64,000 nt of DNA from Actinomyces procaprae. GTDB lineage: Bacteria > Actinomycetota > Actinomycetes > Actinomycetales > Actinomycetaceae. This document shows, piece after piece, positions 33,099-42,041 of this stretch (the stretch's first letter is position 1; each line of letters begins with the position of its first letter). Position numbers and translations under genes: made by a program. The notes under the pieces are model-generated. The model made no database searches, was not told where the DNA came from, and saw only the letters and a program-made list of their open reading frames with translations. The stretch is from positions 2,046,001 through 2,110,000 of the forward strand of contig NZ_CP039292.1 of the NCBI RefSeq assembly GCF_004798665.1, written 5' to 3'.

Positions 33099-33647
33099 GC
33101 CGCCCGCCCCATAACCCGCCTGCGTACGGCATCTGGTATGAGCTTTTGCACCCTGGTGTATGGCAAGTAGCCGCACACCTGGGTGCAAGAGGTCGCAGTA
33201 GGGCAGTAGCCCGCACCGGGCGACACGACCGTGTGATCTCACCGGCGTCCACAGGGAGCACTCACGACACCCCACGGGCGTTCCATCAACAGCCCACCGA
33301 ACCCACTGCTCGCGACCGCCGCAGGCCAGGTCCGGTTATGTGAGCGCTTGGGTGTCTGTGTGCGTGGCCCTCCAGCCTGCCAGTTGGACCCCTGTCCCCC
33401 CGATGGACCGCCGTAGCCGCCGGTTACAGCGGTCCAACGGGGCGTGAGCGGTCCAACGAGGCGTGAGAGGTCCAACCAGGGCAGCGCAATACCCGCCCGC
33501 TCCCTTCGACTGCTGGCAACCAGGCCCCCAACACCGCGGGAACGCCGTGTGGAGTGCTGGGTAGACAGCCGTCATGTCGATTACCGACCTTGGGGTGCGA
33601 TTCACGACCACCCCGGGGTCGTAAACCGCGCCCCGGGGTCGTAAACC
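32905..33647. repeat. Left long direct repeat (about 742 bp) flanking the IS element
   Basis: This block recurs, apparently without change, at 35356-36098. Homology begins abruptly inside the S4 gene (32905) and ends abruptly at the IS left end. The last base is ambiguous because the IS also begins with C, so the true repeat is 742 or 743 bp. It contains the 3' part of the S4 gene and about 550 bp of non-coding, repeat-rich DNA, in which I see no other gene. Confidence 0.95.
33331..33545. repeat. Dispersed GGTCCAAC repeat element, copy A
   Basis: The element starts near GGTCCGGTTATGTGAGCGC and continues through TTGGACCCCTGTCCCCCCGA. It ends in three tandem 19-bp units of the AGCGGTCCAACGGGGCGTG type. 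Opposed GTTGGACC and GGTCCAAC half-sites allow several alternative stems. The same element is at 35782-35996 (inside the right direct repeat) and, with insertions, at 62530-62815. Confidence 0.8.
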
Positions 33648-35355
33648 CTGAGTCGTGCCAGTTTAGTGCCCTGCGGCGTTCAGGTTGTTGAGGATTTGCT
33701 GTGCGGTCTGGGTGGTCTGGGGCTGGGCGATGATGTGGTGGCCGTTGATGGTGATGGTGACTTCCTGGAGCGGCCGCAGTTCGCGGACGAGCCGCTTGAT
33801 GCTCACACCGGTGGCTTGTTGTAGGTGGCGGGCGACGGCCAGGGATGCCATCACCACGGTCAGGTGGGCCTGGATGGCGTCGTGGGTGTGGTGGAAGACG
33901 GGCCTGGCCCGCAGGTCGTGCTTGCTCATGCGGAATGACTGCTCCACGTGCCACAGCTCGTGGTAGGAGGCGATCACCTCACTGGCGGGCATCACGGTGG
34001 CGGGGATATTGCTGACGTAGCCCTTGAGCCCCGCCAAGCGGCGTGCTCTGGCTAGAGCCTTCTCATCCAGGACCTGGTCGCCCTTGCGGGTGGTGACGAA
34101 GCGGATTCCCTTGGGGCGCCGCTCCCCGGCGACCACCGCCCGCGCCCGGTTCTCCTGCGCGGTCAGGGTCTTGTTGTCCCTGGCGAACCGCCTGGCGCTG
34201 TAAGCCCAGATCGCCCGCCACGAGCCCGGGAACCCCGCTGCGCTCCAGACGGGCTCATCGCGGACGTTCTGGTCGCGTTCCCGGTCGGTGGAGCCTTTAC
34301 GTGGGGTGATGGTGTCGATCACCTGCCCGTCGGTGAACGCGTCCCCGCGCCAGGCGAAGTGGGCGTCCAGGTCCGCCGGCGCCTTGGTCATGCGGGACCC
34401 GACGATGAACCCCAACCCGGCCTGATCGAGTGCTTCGAGGTTGGCCGCGGAGAGCATGCCGGCGTCAGCCACCACGACCAGGTGCTCAATCCCGGATGCC
34501 TTCCGGAACTCCTCGACCATGGGGATCAGCGTGCTGGTCTCGGCCTTGCTGCCCTCCCAGCAGCCGACACGTAGTGGGAAGCCCTTCCGGTCCACCAGCA
34601 GCCCCACGATGACCTGCGGGTCCACCCTGCGTTCCTTGGAGTAACCCACCCGCCGCAGGTCGTCCTCCTTCTCCGCCTCGAAGTACAGGGTCGTCACGTC
34701 ATACAAACACAAAGACAGGTCGCCGCGGCCGGTGACGTGGGACAGGCAAGCGTCCGCAATCCGCTCTCGCCACTGGCGGCCCGCGCAGCGGGCCAGCGAG
34801 CGGAACAGTGTCCTCCTGGAGGCCGGCTGGACACCCAGCCCGGAGATCACCCGGGGCACCTGCTCCTTACTGGTGGGCTCGACCAGACGGGCCAGCACCA
34901 TCTGCCTGAACCCCTCATCCCCACCCACCGCTTCATCCAGCCCCAGGACCTCATACGCCCCCGACAGGACATCCCACAGCAGAGCCGACCGCTTGGACTC
35001 AACCACCGCCGGAGCCACCACCCGGGCAGAATCAGCGACCAAGGACTCAAGATCAAGAGCCCTCTGGCCCGACCCGGCGGTGATCTTCTCCCGCCCAGCC
35101 TGAACCAGGGCCGCCAGCTCCGCCTCATCGTGGGCCGAGCCCAGGTGCTCCACAACCCGGCGCACACCGTGCTCCTTAGCCACGATCTGCACAGCCGTAG
35201 CCCCCGACGCGGTACGCACCTTACGAACATACGGGCTCACACACCATCACTCTACCGCCACCGGATTAGTGCCCCACGACCACCAACCCAACCACACCAC
35301 ACCAACGAAAAACCCCGATCATGACGCACCGTCACCAAAAGTGGCACGAGTCAGG
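33647..35355 (-). mobile_element. IS1634-family insertion sequence (IS1549-like)
   Basis: The element is about 1709 bp with one transposase gene. The terminal inverted repeats read CCTGAGTCGTGCCAGTTTAG at the left end and CCTGACTCGTGCCACTTTTG at the right end (complement). It is bounded on both sides by the 742/743-bp direct repeats rather than a short target duplication. Long target duplications have been reported for IS1549 of Mycobacterium smegmatis, a member of the same family. Removing the element and one repeat restores a continuous sequence from 33646 to 36098. Confidence 0.92.
33663..35240 (-). CDS. IS1634-family DDE transposase
   Basis: The 525-residue transposase appears complete. 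The catalytic triad can be placed at Asp 181 (CLYDVTTLYFE), Asp 259 (VVVADAGMLSAANLEAL) and Glu 433 (YHELWHVEQSFRMSKHDLRARPVFHH), the last inside the Y-x-x-x-W-x-x-E-x-x-F pattern of IS4/IS1634 enzymes. The start MSPYVRKVRTASGATAVQIV is usual for the family. No frameshift or stop interrupts it, so the element may be active. Confidence 0.96.
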   Translation of the reverse strand: MSPYVRKVRTASGATAVQIVAKEHGVRRVVEHLGSAHDEAELAALVQAGREKITAGSGQRALDLESLVADSARVVAPAVVESKRSALLWDVLSGAYEVLGLDEAVGGDEGFRQMVLARLVEPTSKEQVPRVISGLGVQPASRRTLFRSLARCAGRQWRERIADACLSHVTGRGDLSLCLYDVTTLYFEAEKEDDLRRVGYSKERRVDPQVIVGLLVDRKGFPLRVGCWEGSKAETSTLIPMVEEFRKASGIEHLVVVADAGMLSAANLEALDQAGLGFIVGSRMTKAPADLDAHFAWRGDAFTDGQVIDTITPRKGSTDRERDQNVRDEPVWSAAGFPGSWRAIWAYSARRFARDNKTLTAQENRARAVVAGERRPKGIRFVTTRKGDQVLDEKALARARRLAGLKGYVSNIPATVMPASEVIASYHELWHVEQSFRMSKHDLRARPVFHHTHDAIQAHLTVVMASLAVARHLQQATGVSIKRLVRELRPLQEVTITINGHHIIAQPQTTQTAQQILNNLNAAGH

Positions 35356-35549
35356 AGCTCGGGCAGTTCCTCAAGCTCGCGGGCCTGGTGGAGGACGGAG
35401 CCGACGCCCGCATCGCCATCCAGTCCGGCGACGTCACGGTTAACGGCGAGGTCGAGACCCGGCGCGGGCACCGCCTGGCCGACGGCGACGTCGTCGTCGT
35501 GGACCTGCCGACGGGTGCGGCCGGCGCCGTAGTGACCGAGGCGCCCTGA
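35356..35549 (+). pseudogene. 5'-truncated S4-domain gene copy
   Basis: This is the duplicated 3' part of the S4 gene, lacking the first 46 bases, with no start codon in frame across the IS junction. It is a by-product of the long repeat and is not expected to make protein. Confidence 0.88.
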
Positions 35550-36098
35550 GCCGCCCGCCCCATAACCCGCCTGCGTACGGCATCTGGTATGAGCTTTTGC
35601 ACCCTGGTGTATGGCAAGTAGCCGCACACCTGGGTGCAAGAGGTCGCAGTAGGGCAGTAGCCCGCACCGGGCGACACGACCGTGTGATCTCACCGGCGTC
35701 CACAGGGAGCACTCACGACACCCCACGGGCGTTCCATCAACAGCCCACCGAACCCACTGCTCGCGACCGCCGCAGGCCAGGTCCGGTTATGTGAGCGCTT
35801 GGGTGTCTGTGTGCGTGGCCCTCCAGCCTGCCAGTTGGACCCCTGTCCCCCCGATGGACCGCCGTAGCCGCCGGTTACAGCGGTCCAACGGGGCGTGAGC
35901 GGTCCAACGAGGCGTGAGAGGTCCAACCAGGGCAGCGCAATACCCGCCCGCTCCCTTCGACTGCTGGCAACCAGGCCCCCAACACCGCGGGAACGCCGTG
36001 TGGAGTGCTGGGTAGACAGCCGTCATGTCGATTACCGACCTTGGGGTGCGATTCACGACCACCCCGGGGTCGTAAACCGCGCCCCGGGGTCGTAAACC
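35356..36098. repeat. Right long direct repeat (about 742 bp) flanking the IS element
   Basis: This is the second copy of 32905-33647, at an offset of 2451 bp, with no difference noticed by eye. It begins directly at the IS right end and is followed by unique sequence from 36099. Near-identity implies that the insertion is recent or that the copies are homogenised. Confidence 0.95.
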
Positions 36099-36384
36099 AG
36101 CGCTTGCCAGCGCTTCGCGCTTGAGGGCGCGGCCGCCCGGGGCAACCAGGCGACAGGCCTCCCGCGAGCGCGGGCGGGGTAGGCCTCCCTCGGGCGCGGG
36201 AAGCTGCGCGCGGGCCAACCAGAACACGCCCCAGCCACACCCCCAAGAAGGAAGAGCCCGCAAAGACTCGAATTAGGGCGCAAAGAGTCGCAGCAGGCCG
36301 CCGTCACGCCCAGGGCACGCGGTACCGGGGCCCCGGCACGCCGACGCCGTCGTGACCGCGGCGCCCTGAGCCGCCCTCCGGCAG
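36099..36384. other. Intergenic region with an older remnant of an S4-gene 3' end
   Basis: No gene is present. A stretch at about 36342-36379 matches the end of the S4 gene and the bases after its stop (33071-33109) with about four differences, and would encode DAVVTAAP-stop against GAVVTEAP-stop. Upstream of it similarity fades. Two related words, CGCAAAGACTCG and CGCAAAGAGTCG, occur near 36260-36290, and a CCGGGGCCCCGG palindrome near 36325. Confidence 0.55.
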
Positions 36385-39300
36385 TCAGCGCTTCAGGCAG
36401 CCGGGCCCCAACAGCGCCTTGATGTCGGAATAGAAGGCCGCCGAGGCCTCGACGCGCAGGGAATTGTCCAGTTGCGTGCGCACCTCCCGGCCGGGACTGG
36501 TCAGCGTCAGCCGGACAGTGGACATACCGGGGTGCTTCTCCAGCACCGTCTTGAACTGCTCCACCAGCGGGCCGGTGCAGCGGTTGGTAGGCAGCGTGAT
36601 CGTGACCGCCTCATGCGAGGCGCTGGAGACATCCGGCACCGTCATCTCCTGCACGTACAGCGCGACCTGGCCGTCACGGCGGTTCAGTCGACCCCGCAGA
36701 GTCACCACCGTGTCCGGAGCCAGCATGGTGGAGACCGTCTGGTAGGTGGAGGGGAAGAACAACGCCTCAATGCCGCCGCCCAGGTCCTCGATCTGGGCGA
36801 TCGCCCAAAGGTTGCCCTGCTTGGTGGTCTTGCGGGACAACGAGGTGATCAGGCCGGCGATCGTCACCATGGCGCCGTCGGGCCGGTCGTCGTCCTCAAT
36901 GAGGTCGGAGATCTCGGTATCGGCAAGCTTGGCCAGCGCGCTCTCCAGGCCGAGCAGCGGATGATCGGAGACATACAGCCCGAGCATGTCGCGCTCGTAT
37001 GCCAGTTTCTCCTTCTTGTCCCACTCGGGCAGATCGGGAACCTCCGAGGAGAACACCGGTCCGGAGCCGAAGCCGGCAGCGGCGTCGGCGGCCCCATCCC
37101 CCATGATGGAGGCGAACAGGTCGAACTGGCCGGCGGCCTCGTTGCGCTTGACACCGATGATCTCATCGACGAAGTCCTCGTGGCAGGCCTGCAGAGCACG
37201 CCGAGACTTGCCGAGGCTGTCGAAGGCACCGGCCTTGATCAGGGAGTCGATGGTGCGCTTATTGCATACGACCGCTGGGACCTTGTCGAGGAAGTCCTCG
37301 AAGCTGGTGAAGTCCCCCTTCTGCTCGCGGGCCTGCACGATGGCGTCAACCACATTCGCGCCGACGTTCCGGATGGCCCCCAGGCCGAAGCGGATATCGT
37401 CACCGACAGCGGAGAACTGGGACCGGGATGCGTTGACGTCCGGCGCCAGCACCTTGATACCCATGTGGCGGCACTCGCCCAGGTACACGCCCAGCTTGTC
37501 CTTGTTGTCCTTCTGCGAGGTCAGCAGGGCCGCCATATACTCGGTGGGATAGTGTGCCTTGAGGAAGGCGGTCCAATAGGACACCACGCCGTAGGCGGCG
37601 GAGTGCGCCTTGTTGAAGGCGTACTTGGCGAAGGGGACCACCACGTCCCACAGGGCCTTGACGGACTCCTTTGAGAATCCCCGCTCCACCATGCCGGCCT
37701 CGAATTCGACGAACATCTTCTCCAGGATGTCCATCTTCTTCTTACCCATGGCCTTGCGCAGTGCGTCGGCCTTGCCCATGGAGAATCCCGCCAGGTCGGT
37801 CGCGATCTTCATGACCTGTTCCTGGTAGACGATCAGACCGTAGGTCGTCCCCAGAATCGGCTCCAGGGCCTCCTTGAGCTCGGGGTGGATGGGGATGATC
37901 TCCTGCAGGCCGTTCTTGCGCAGGGCGTAGTTGGTGTGGGACTCCGCACCCATGGGGCCCGGCCGGTACAGGGCGCCGACGGCGGAGATGTCCTCGAAGT
38001 TGTCCGGCTTCATCAGGCGCAGCAGAGTGCGCATGCCGCCGCCGTCCAGCTGGAAGACGCCCAGGGTGTCTCCACGGGCCAGCAGCTCATAGGTGGCGCG
38101 GTCATCCAGCTCAATGTGGTCGATGTCCAGCGGCTCCTTGCCGTTGGCGACGATGTTGTCCAGGGCGTCGGAGATGACCGTGAGGTTGCGCAGCCCCAGG
38201 AAGTCCATCTTCAGCAGACCCAGGTGCTCACAAGTCGGGTAGTCGAACTGGGTGATGAAGGCGCCGTCCTGCAGCCGCTGCATCATGGGGATGATGTCGG
38301 TCAGGGTGTGGCTGGACATGATCACGGCGCAGGCGTGCACGCCCCACTGGCGGGTCATGCCCTCAAGTCCGCCGGCCAGTTCGACGATCTTCTGCGCGTC
38401 CGGATCCTCAGCATGCAGGTCCCGGAACTGCTGTGCCTCCCCGTAGCGCGGATCATCGGGGTTGAACATGCCCTTGATGGTGATGTCCTTGCCCATGATG
38501 GTCGGCGGCATGGCCTTCGTGAGCCGATCACCAACGGCGTACGGATAGCCCATGACCCTGGAGGAGTCCTTCAGCGCCTGCTTGGCCTTGATAACGCCGT
38601 AGGTGACCACCTGGCTGACACGGTCAGAGCCGTACTTCTGCTTGACGTACTCGATGACCTCGTCGCGCCGACGCTCGTCGAAGTCGACATCGATATCCGG
38701 CATGGAGATGCGCTCGGGGTTGAGGAAGCGCTCGAAGATCAGCCCGTGATTGAGCGGGTTCAGCTCGGTGATGCCCATGGCGTAGGCGACCATGGAGCCG
38801 GCGCCGGAGCCACGGCCCGGTCCGACGCGGATGCCCTGACGCTTGGCCCAGTTAATGTAGTCGGCCACCACCAGGAAGTAGCCGGGGAAGCCCATCTGCA
38901 CGATGACGCTAATCTCGTACTCGGCCTGCTTGCGGCACTCCTCGGGGATATTGCCGTGGAAGCGCCGGTCCATGCCCTTCCAGCACTCACTTATGAACCA
39001 GGACTCCATGGTCTCCCCCTCGGGCACGGGGAAGACCGGCATGAAGGAGGCGCCCTCGTCAACGGTCTGGAAGTTGACATTGCACTGCTCGGCCACCAGC
39101 AGCGTGTTGTCGCAGGCCTCAGGCATCTCCTTGAACAGGGCGCGCATCTCGCGGCCGGGGCGCAGGTAGTAGGTGTCGCCGTCGAACTTGAAGCGGTCGG
39201 GGTCGGAAAGCACGGATCCGGAGTTGATGCACAGCATCGCGTCCTGGATGGTGCGGTCCTCCGGACGCACGTAGTGAGAGTCGTTGGTGGCCAGCAGCGG

Positions 39301-39999
39301 CGCATCGATCGCCTTGGCCAGGCGCAGCAGGTCCTTGGTAACGCGCCGCTCGATCTCCAGCCCGTGGTCCATGAGCTCTACGTAGAAGTAGTCCTTGCCG
39401 AAGATGTCCTGCAACTCGCCGGCAGTGCGCAGCGCCTCGTCCCACTGGCCCAGGCGCAGACGGGTCTGCACCTCACTGGAGGGGCACCCGGTGGAGGAGA
39501 TCAGGCCCTTGGCATAGCGGGAGATGAGCTCACGGTCCATGCGTGGGGCCTTGCCCCACTGCCCCTCCAGGGAGGCGTAGGAGTCCAGGCGCATCAAGTT
39601 GTGCAGGCCCTCGTCATTGTGGGACAGCAGAGTCATGTGGGTGTAAGAGCCGCGGGCCGAGACGTCGTCTGCGCGCTGGGACTCGTCCCCCCAGAACACC
39701 CGGGTCTTGTCGAAGCGGGAGGTGCCCGGCGTCAGGTAGGCCTCCACCCCGATGATGGGCTTGATGCCGGCCTGCTTGGCGGCCGCGTAGAACTCGTAGG
39801 CGCCGAACATGTAGCCGTGATCAGTGATCGCCAGGGCGCGCTGGCCGAGCCGCTTGGCCTCGGCGACGTAGTCCTTGATCTTGCCGGCGCCGTCGAGCAT
39901 GGAGTAGTCGGTGTGCACGTGCAGGTGGACGAAGTCGTCGTAGGGCTCCTTGCCGTCCGCCTGGTCACCTGTCATCCGTGCCGCGCTCGCCTCTACCAT
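36385..39999 (-). CDS. dnaE: DNA polymerase III alpha subunit
   Basis: The replicative polymerase has about 1204 residues. In order it has a PHP domain (FVHLHVHTDYSMLDGAGKIKDY), the polymerase core with GPGRGSGAGSMVAYAMGIT and the catalytic aspartates in MPDIDVDFDERRRDEVIEYV, the thumb/finger segments (GVHACAVIMSS, MGKADALRKAMGKKK, FNKAHSAAYGVVSYWTAFLK), a helix-hairpin-helix region (NKRTIDSLIKAGAFDSLG) and a C-terminal OB domain (MVTIAGLITSLSRKTTKQGN). The ATG at 39999 was chosen because a TAGGAT box ends 7 nt before it; an in-frame ATG at 40008 and GTG at 40020 are alternatives. It is convergent with the S4/IS segment. Confidence 0.96.
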   Translation of the reverse strand: MVEASAARMTGDQADGKEPYDDFVHLHVHTDYSMLDGAGKIKDYVAEAKRLGQRALAITDHGYMFGAYEFYAAAKQAGIKPIIGVEAYLTPGTSRFDKTRVFWGDESQRADDVSARGSYTHMTLLSHNDEGLHNLMRLDSYASLEGQWGKAPRMDRELISRYAKGLISSTGCPSSEVQTRLRLGQWDEALRTAGELQDIFGKDYFYVELMDHGLEIERRVTKDLLRLAKAIDAPLLATNDSHYVRPEDRTIQDAMLCINSGSVLSDPDRFKFDGDTYYLRPGREMRALFKEMPEACDNTLLVAEQCNVNFQTVDEGASFMPVFPVPEGETMESWFISECWKGMDRRFHGNIPEECRKQAEYEISVIVQMGFPGYFLVVADYINWAKRQGIRVGPGRGSGAGSMVAYAMGITELNPLNHGLIFERFLNPERISMPDIDVDFDERRRDEVIEYVKQKYGSDRVSQVVTYGVIKAKQALKDSSRVMGYPYAVGDRLTKAMPPTIMGKDITIKGMFNPDDPRYGEAQQFRDLHAEDPDAQKIVELAGGLEGMTRQWGVHACAVIMSSHTLTDIIPMMQRLQDGAFITQFDYPTCEHLGLLKMDFLGLRNLTVISDALDNIVANGKEPLDIDHIELDDRATYELLARGDTLGVFQLDGGGMRTLLRLMKPDNFEDISAVGALYRPGPMGAESHTNYALRKNGLQEIIPIHPELKEALEPILGTTYGLIVYQEQVMKIATDLAGFSMGKADALRKAMGKKKMDILEKMFVEFEAGMVERGFSKESVKALWDVVVPFAKYAFNKAHSAAYGVVSYWTAFLKAHYPTEYMAALLTSQKDNKDKLGVYLGECRHMGIKVLAPDVNASRSQFSAVGDDIRFGLGAIRNVGANVVDAIVQAREQKGDFTSFEDFLDKVPAVVCNKRTIDSLIKAGAFDSLGKSRRALQACHEDFVDEIIGVKRNEAAGQFDLFASIMGDGAADAAAGFGSGPVFSSEVPDLPEWDKKEKLAYERDMLGLYVSDHPLLGLESALAKLADTEISDLIEDDDRPDGAMVTIAGLITSLSRKTTKQGNLWAIAQIEDLGGGIEALFFPSTYQTVSTMLAPDTVVTLRGRLNRRDGQVALYVQEMTVPDVSSASHEAVTITLPTNRCTGPLVEQFKTVLEKHPGMSTVRLTLTSPGREVRTQLDNSLRVEASAAFYSDIKALLGPGCLKR

Positions 40000-40020
40000 G
40001 CGGCACATCCTAGCGTTCAC

Positions 40021-40321
40021 TCCACGGGTGTGCCGCCCGCCCCCATCACACCGCTACGGCTACGACGACGAGTCACGCGACAACCGGAAACATCACCTGA
40101 ATCGGTCGCGGCAACACGTGTGCAAGGAGCCGAATGGGCGCGTCCGGCTCAGTCGCGCAGTTCCATCCCCACCAGGACTGCATCCACTCCAGGGACGTTG
40201 AGGTCGAGCAACGGCAGGCTGTATTGCGCAGTCGACTGCGAAACCACTGATGTCGCCGGGCCGCGAGCCGCTGGCCTTCCCTGTGACGTTCCCCGTCGTC
40301 GGCGGCCAGAGGCGGCCCGGG
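40021..40321. other. 301-bp intergenic region between dnaE and the GNAT gene
   Basis: No gene, repeat or clear terminator was recognised. It holds the dnaE promoter (TAGGAT at 40007-40012) at its left edge and the 3' end of the GNAT transcript at its right. Confidence 0.5.
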
Positions 40322-40957
40322 TCAACTTCGGCGTGTGAGCGTGCGGGCCATGTCCTGATGCCAGATGCCTGCATCCAGGTAGCGCTCGCCCGTGAGCACC
40401 CGGTAGCCGCAGCGCTGATAGAAGCCCATGGCCTGTTCCTGCGCCGACAGCACCACGGTGACGGCGGCAGGCCCCGCTCCGGCCGCGCCGTCTGGCGGCA
40501 CTCCTGAACCGGCCTGAGACTCGCCGTAAGCCGCTGGCGAAGCCGCGACGGCGGCGTGGTCGAGGGCGGCCTGCTCGACAGCGGCCACCATCCGCGCGCC
40601 CAGGCCGGTGCCGCGGGCCGCTCGCCGCACGGCCAATCGCCCCAGATGCACCTGACCGGGATGAGCGGAGTCGATCAGCAGCCGGGCGGCCGCCAGCGGG
40701 ACGCCGTCAGCACCGGCGGCGAGTACGTGGATCGTGGTCGCCTCGAAGTCGCGGGCGTCGATCTCCTGGGCCAGGGGTACACCCTGCTCACCTACGAATA
40801 CCTCAAGGCGCACGTCCGCCAGGCCGCTGCGCAACGAGTCCACGGCGGGATCGGCGTCGTCGCCCCGCGCGGTGAAGAAGCGTATCGGCTCGACGACGGC
40901 GAGCAGCGGCTCAATGCGCAGCGGCGGGTGCCCAATCGGGCGGGGGTCGTGGGGCAC
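40322..40957 (-). CDS. GNAT-family N-acetyltransferase
   Basis: The 211-residue protein has the acetyl-CoA binding motif A (VHLGRLAVRRAARGTGLGARMVAAVE, with the R-x-x-x-G-x-G loop) and the later strand (VLSAQEQAMGFYQRCGYRVLTGERYLDAGIWHQDM) of an ElaA-like GNAT. An insert rich in Ala, Gly and Pro (about 140-165) separates them. The substrate is unknown. The GTG start at 40957 has GGAGGT 5 nt upstream. The 23-bp tandem repeat array lies upstream. Confidence 0.85.
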   Translation of the reverse strand: MPHDPRPIGHPPLRIEPLLAVVEPIRFFTARGDDADPAVDSLRSGLADVRLEVFVGEQGVPLAQEIDARDFEATTIHVLAAGADGVPLAAARLLIDSAHPGQVHLGRLAVRRAARGTGLGARMVAAVEQAALDHAAVAASPAAYGESQAGSGVPPDGAAGAGPAAVTVVLSAQEQAMGFYQRCGYRVLTGERYLDAGIWHQDMARTLTRRS

Positions 40958-41010
40958 GGCTCACCTCCGGGGTGCGGGTACGGGCAGCGTACTTCCCCGC
41001 GTGGCCCCTG

Positions 41011-41119
41011 CGACCGACCTCGGCACGTAACAACGACCGACCTCGGTACGTAACAACTACCGACCTCGGTACGTAACAACTACCGACCTCGGTACGTAAC
41101 AACTACCGATCTCGGCGAG
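41011..41119. repeat. Tandem array of a 23-bp unit (four full copies plus a partial)
   Basis: Units start at 41011, 41034, 41057 and 41080, with a partial copy at 41103. The core is ACCGACCTCGGTACGTAAC, differing at only one to three positions per copy. Each unit contains ACCG/CGGT arms that could fold as small hairpins. The array fills the gap between the pseudouridine synthase stop and the upstream region of the GNAT gene. Confidence 0.92.
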
Positions 41120-41120
41120 G

Positions 41121-42041
41121 TCAGGGCAGGCGCAGGAAGTCCAGGGCGTGGGTCAGGTCCTCCGGGTAGTCGCTGTGGAAGGTCAGCCGCCGGCCGGTGA
41201 TGGGGTGGGCAACAGTCAGCTCCCTGGCGTGCAGCCACTGGCGGTTCAGTCCGCTCTGGGCGGTCAGTGCGGGGTCAGCCCCGTAAGTCGTGTCTCCCAC
41301 GCAGGGGTGGCCCACGGCCGCCATGTGTACCCGGATCTGGTGGGTGCGGCCGGTCTCCAGGTGTACCTCGACGAGGCTGGCTCGCGGCATGGCCTCGATC
41401 ACGTCGTAATGGGTGACGGACTCGCGGCCGCCATCGACCACCGCCATCCTCCACTCGCGGCCGGGATGACGGCCGATGGGGGCGTCGATCGTGCCCGACG
41501 ACGGGTCCAGGTGGCCCTGCACCAGGGCGTGGTAGACCTTGTCCACCGTGTGCTCGCGGAAGGCGCGCTTGAGCACCGAGTAGGCACGCTCCCCCTTGGC
41601 GACGATCATGACGCCGGAGGTGCCCACGTCCAGCCGCGACACGATCCCCTGACGCTCGGCGGCTCCGGAGGTCGCCACGCGTACCTGCATGGCCCGCAGG
41701 GCGCCGAGCACGTCCGGCCCCTCCCAGCCGACTGAGGGGTGCGCGGCCACGCCGGCCGGCTTGTCCACAACCACGATGTCATCGTCCTCGTACAGGATCC
41801 CCAGGCCCGCGACCGGTGTCGGCGCGGGCTGGACGGGCCGCGGGTCGGGAAGATCCGCCTCGATCATGCCGCCCGCCTCCAGGCGCTGCGACTTATCGGC
41901 CAAGGCGCCGTCGACACGGATCCTGCCTGCGGCGCACAGCCCCTCCACCTTGGAACGGGACAGACCGGTCATGCGGGCGAGTGCGGCGTCGACGCGCTGT
42001 CCGACGAGCCCATCCGGTACCGGAAGCAGGCGCACACTCAT
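41121..42041 (-). CDS. rluD: RluA/RluD-type pseudouridine synthase
   Basis: The 306-residue protein has an N-terminal S4 domain ([30 protein letters not shown]) and a pseudouridine synthase domain with [12 protein letters not shown], the catalytic Asp of [16 protein letters not shown], and [27 protein letters not shown]. It likely modifies 23S rRNA. The start overlaps the lspA stop by 4 nt, a linkage (lspA-rluD-dnaE) conserved in actinobacteria. Its target site is inferred from the family only. Confidence 0.95.
   Translation of the reverse strand: MSVRLLPVPDGLVGQRVDAALARMTGLSRSKVEGLCAAGRIRVDGALADKSQRLEAGGMIEADLPDPRPVQPAPTPVAGLGILYEDDDIVVVDKPAGVAAHPSVGWEGPDVLGALRAMQVRVATSGAAERQGIVSRLDVGTSGVMIVAKGERAYSVLKRAFREHTVDKVYHALVQGHLDPSSGTIDAPIGRHPGREWRMAVVDGGRESVTHYDVIEAMPRASLVEVHLETGRTHQIRVHMAAVGHPCVGDTTYGADPALTAQSGLNRQWLHARELTVAHPITGRRLTFHSDYPEDLTHALDFLRLP

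Noticed and set aside
35269..35532. Fusion gene across the IS right end
   Set aside because: The frame is shifted relative to the S4 gene and reads as Ser/Arg low-complexity sequence; the S4 frame has no start there.
37885..40338. Very long open frame (about 817 codons) opposite dnaE
   Set aside because: It arises from the third-position GC bias of dnaE; the dnaE catalytic motifs are all on the other strand.
41011..41119. CRISPR array
   Set aside because: The 23-bp units are directly adjacent with no unique spacers, and no cas genes are present.
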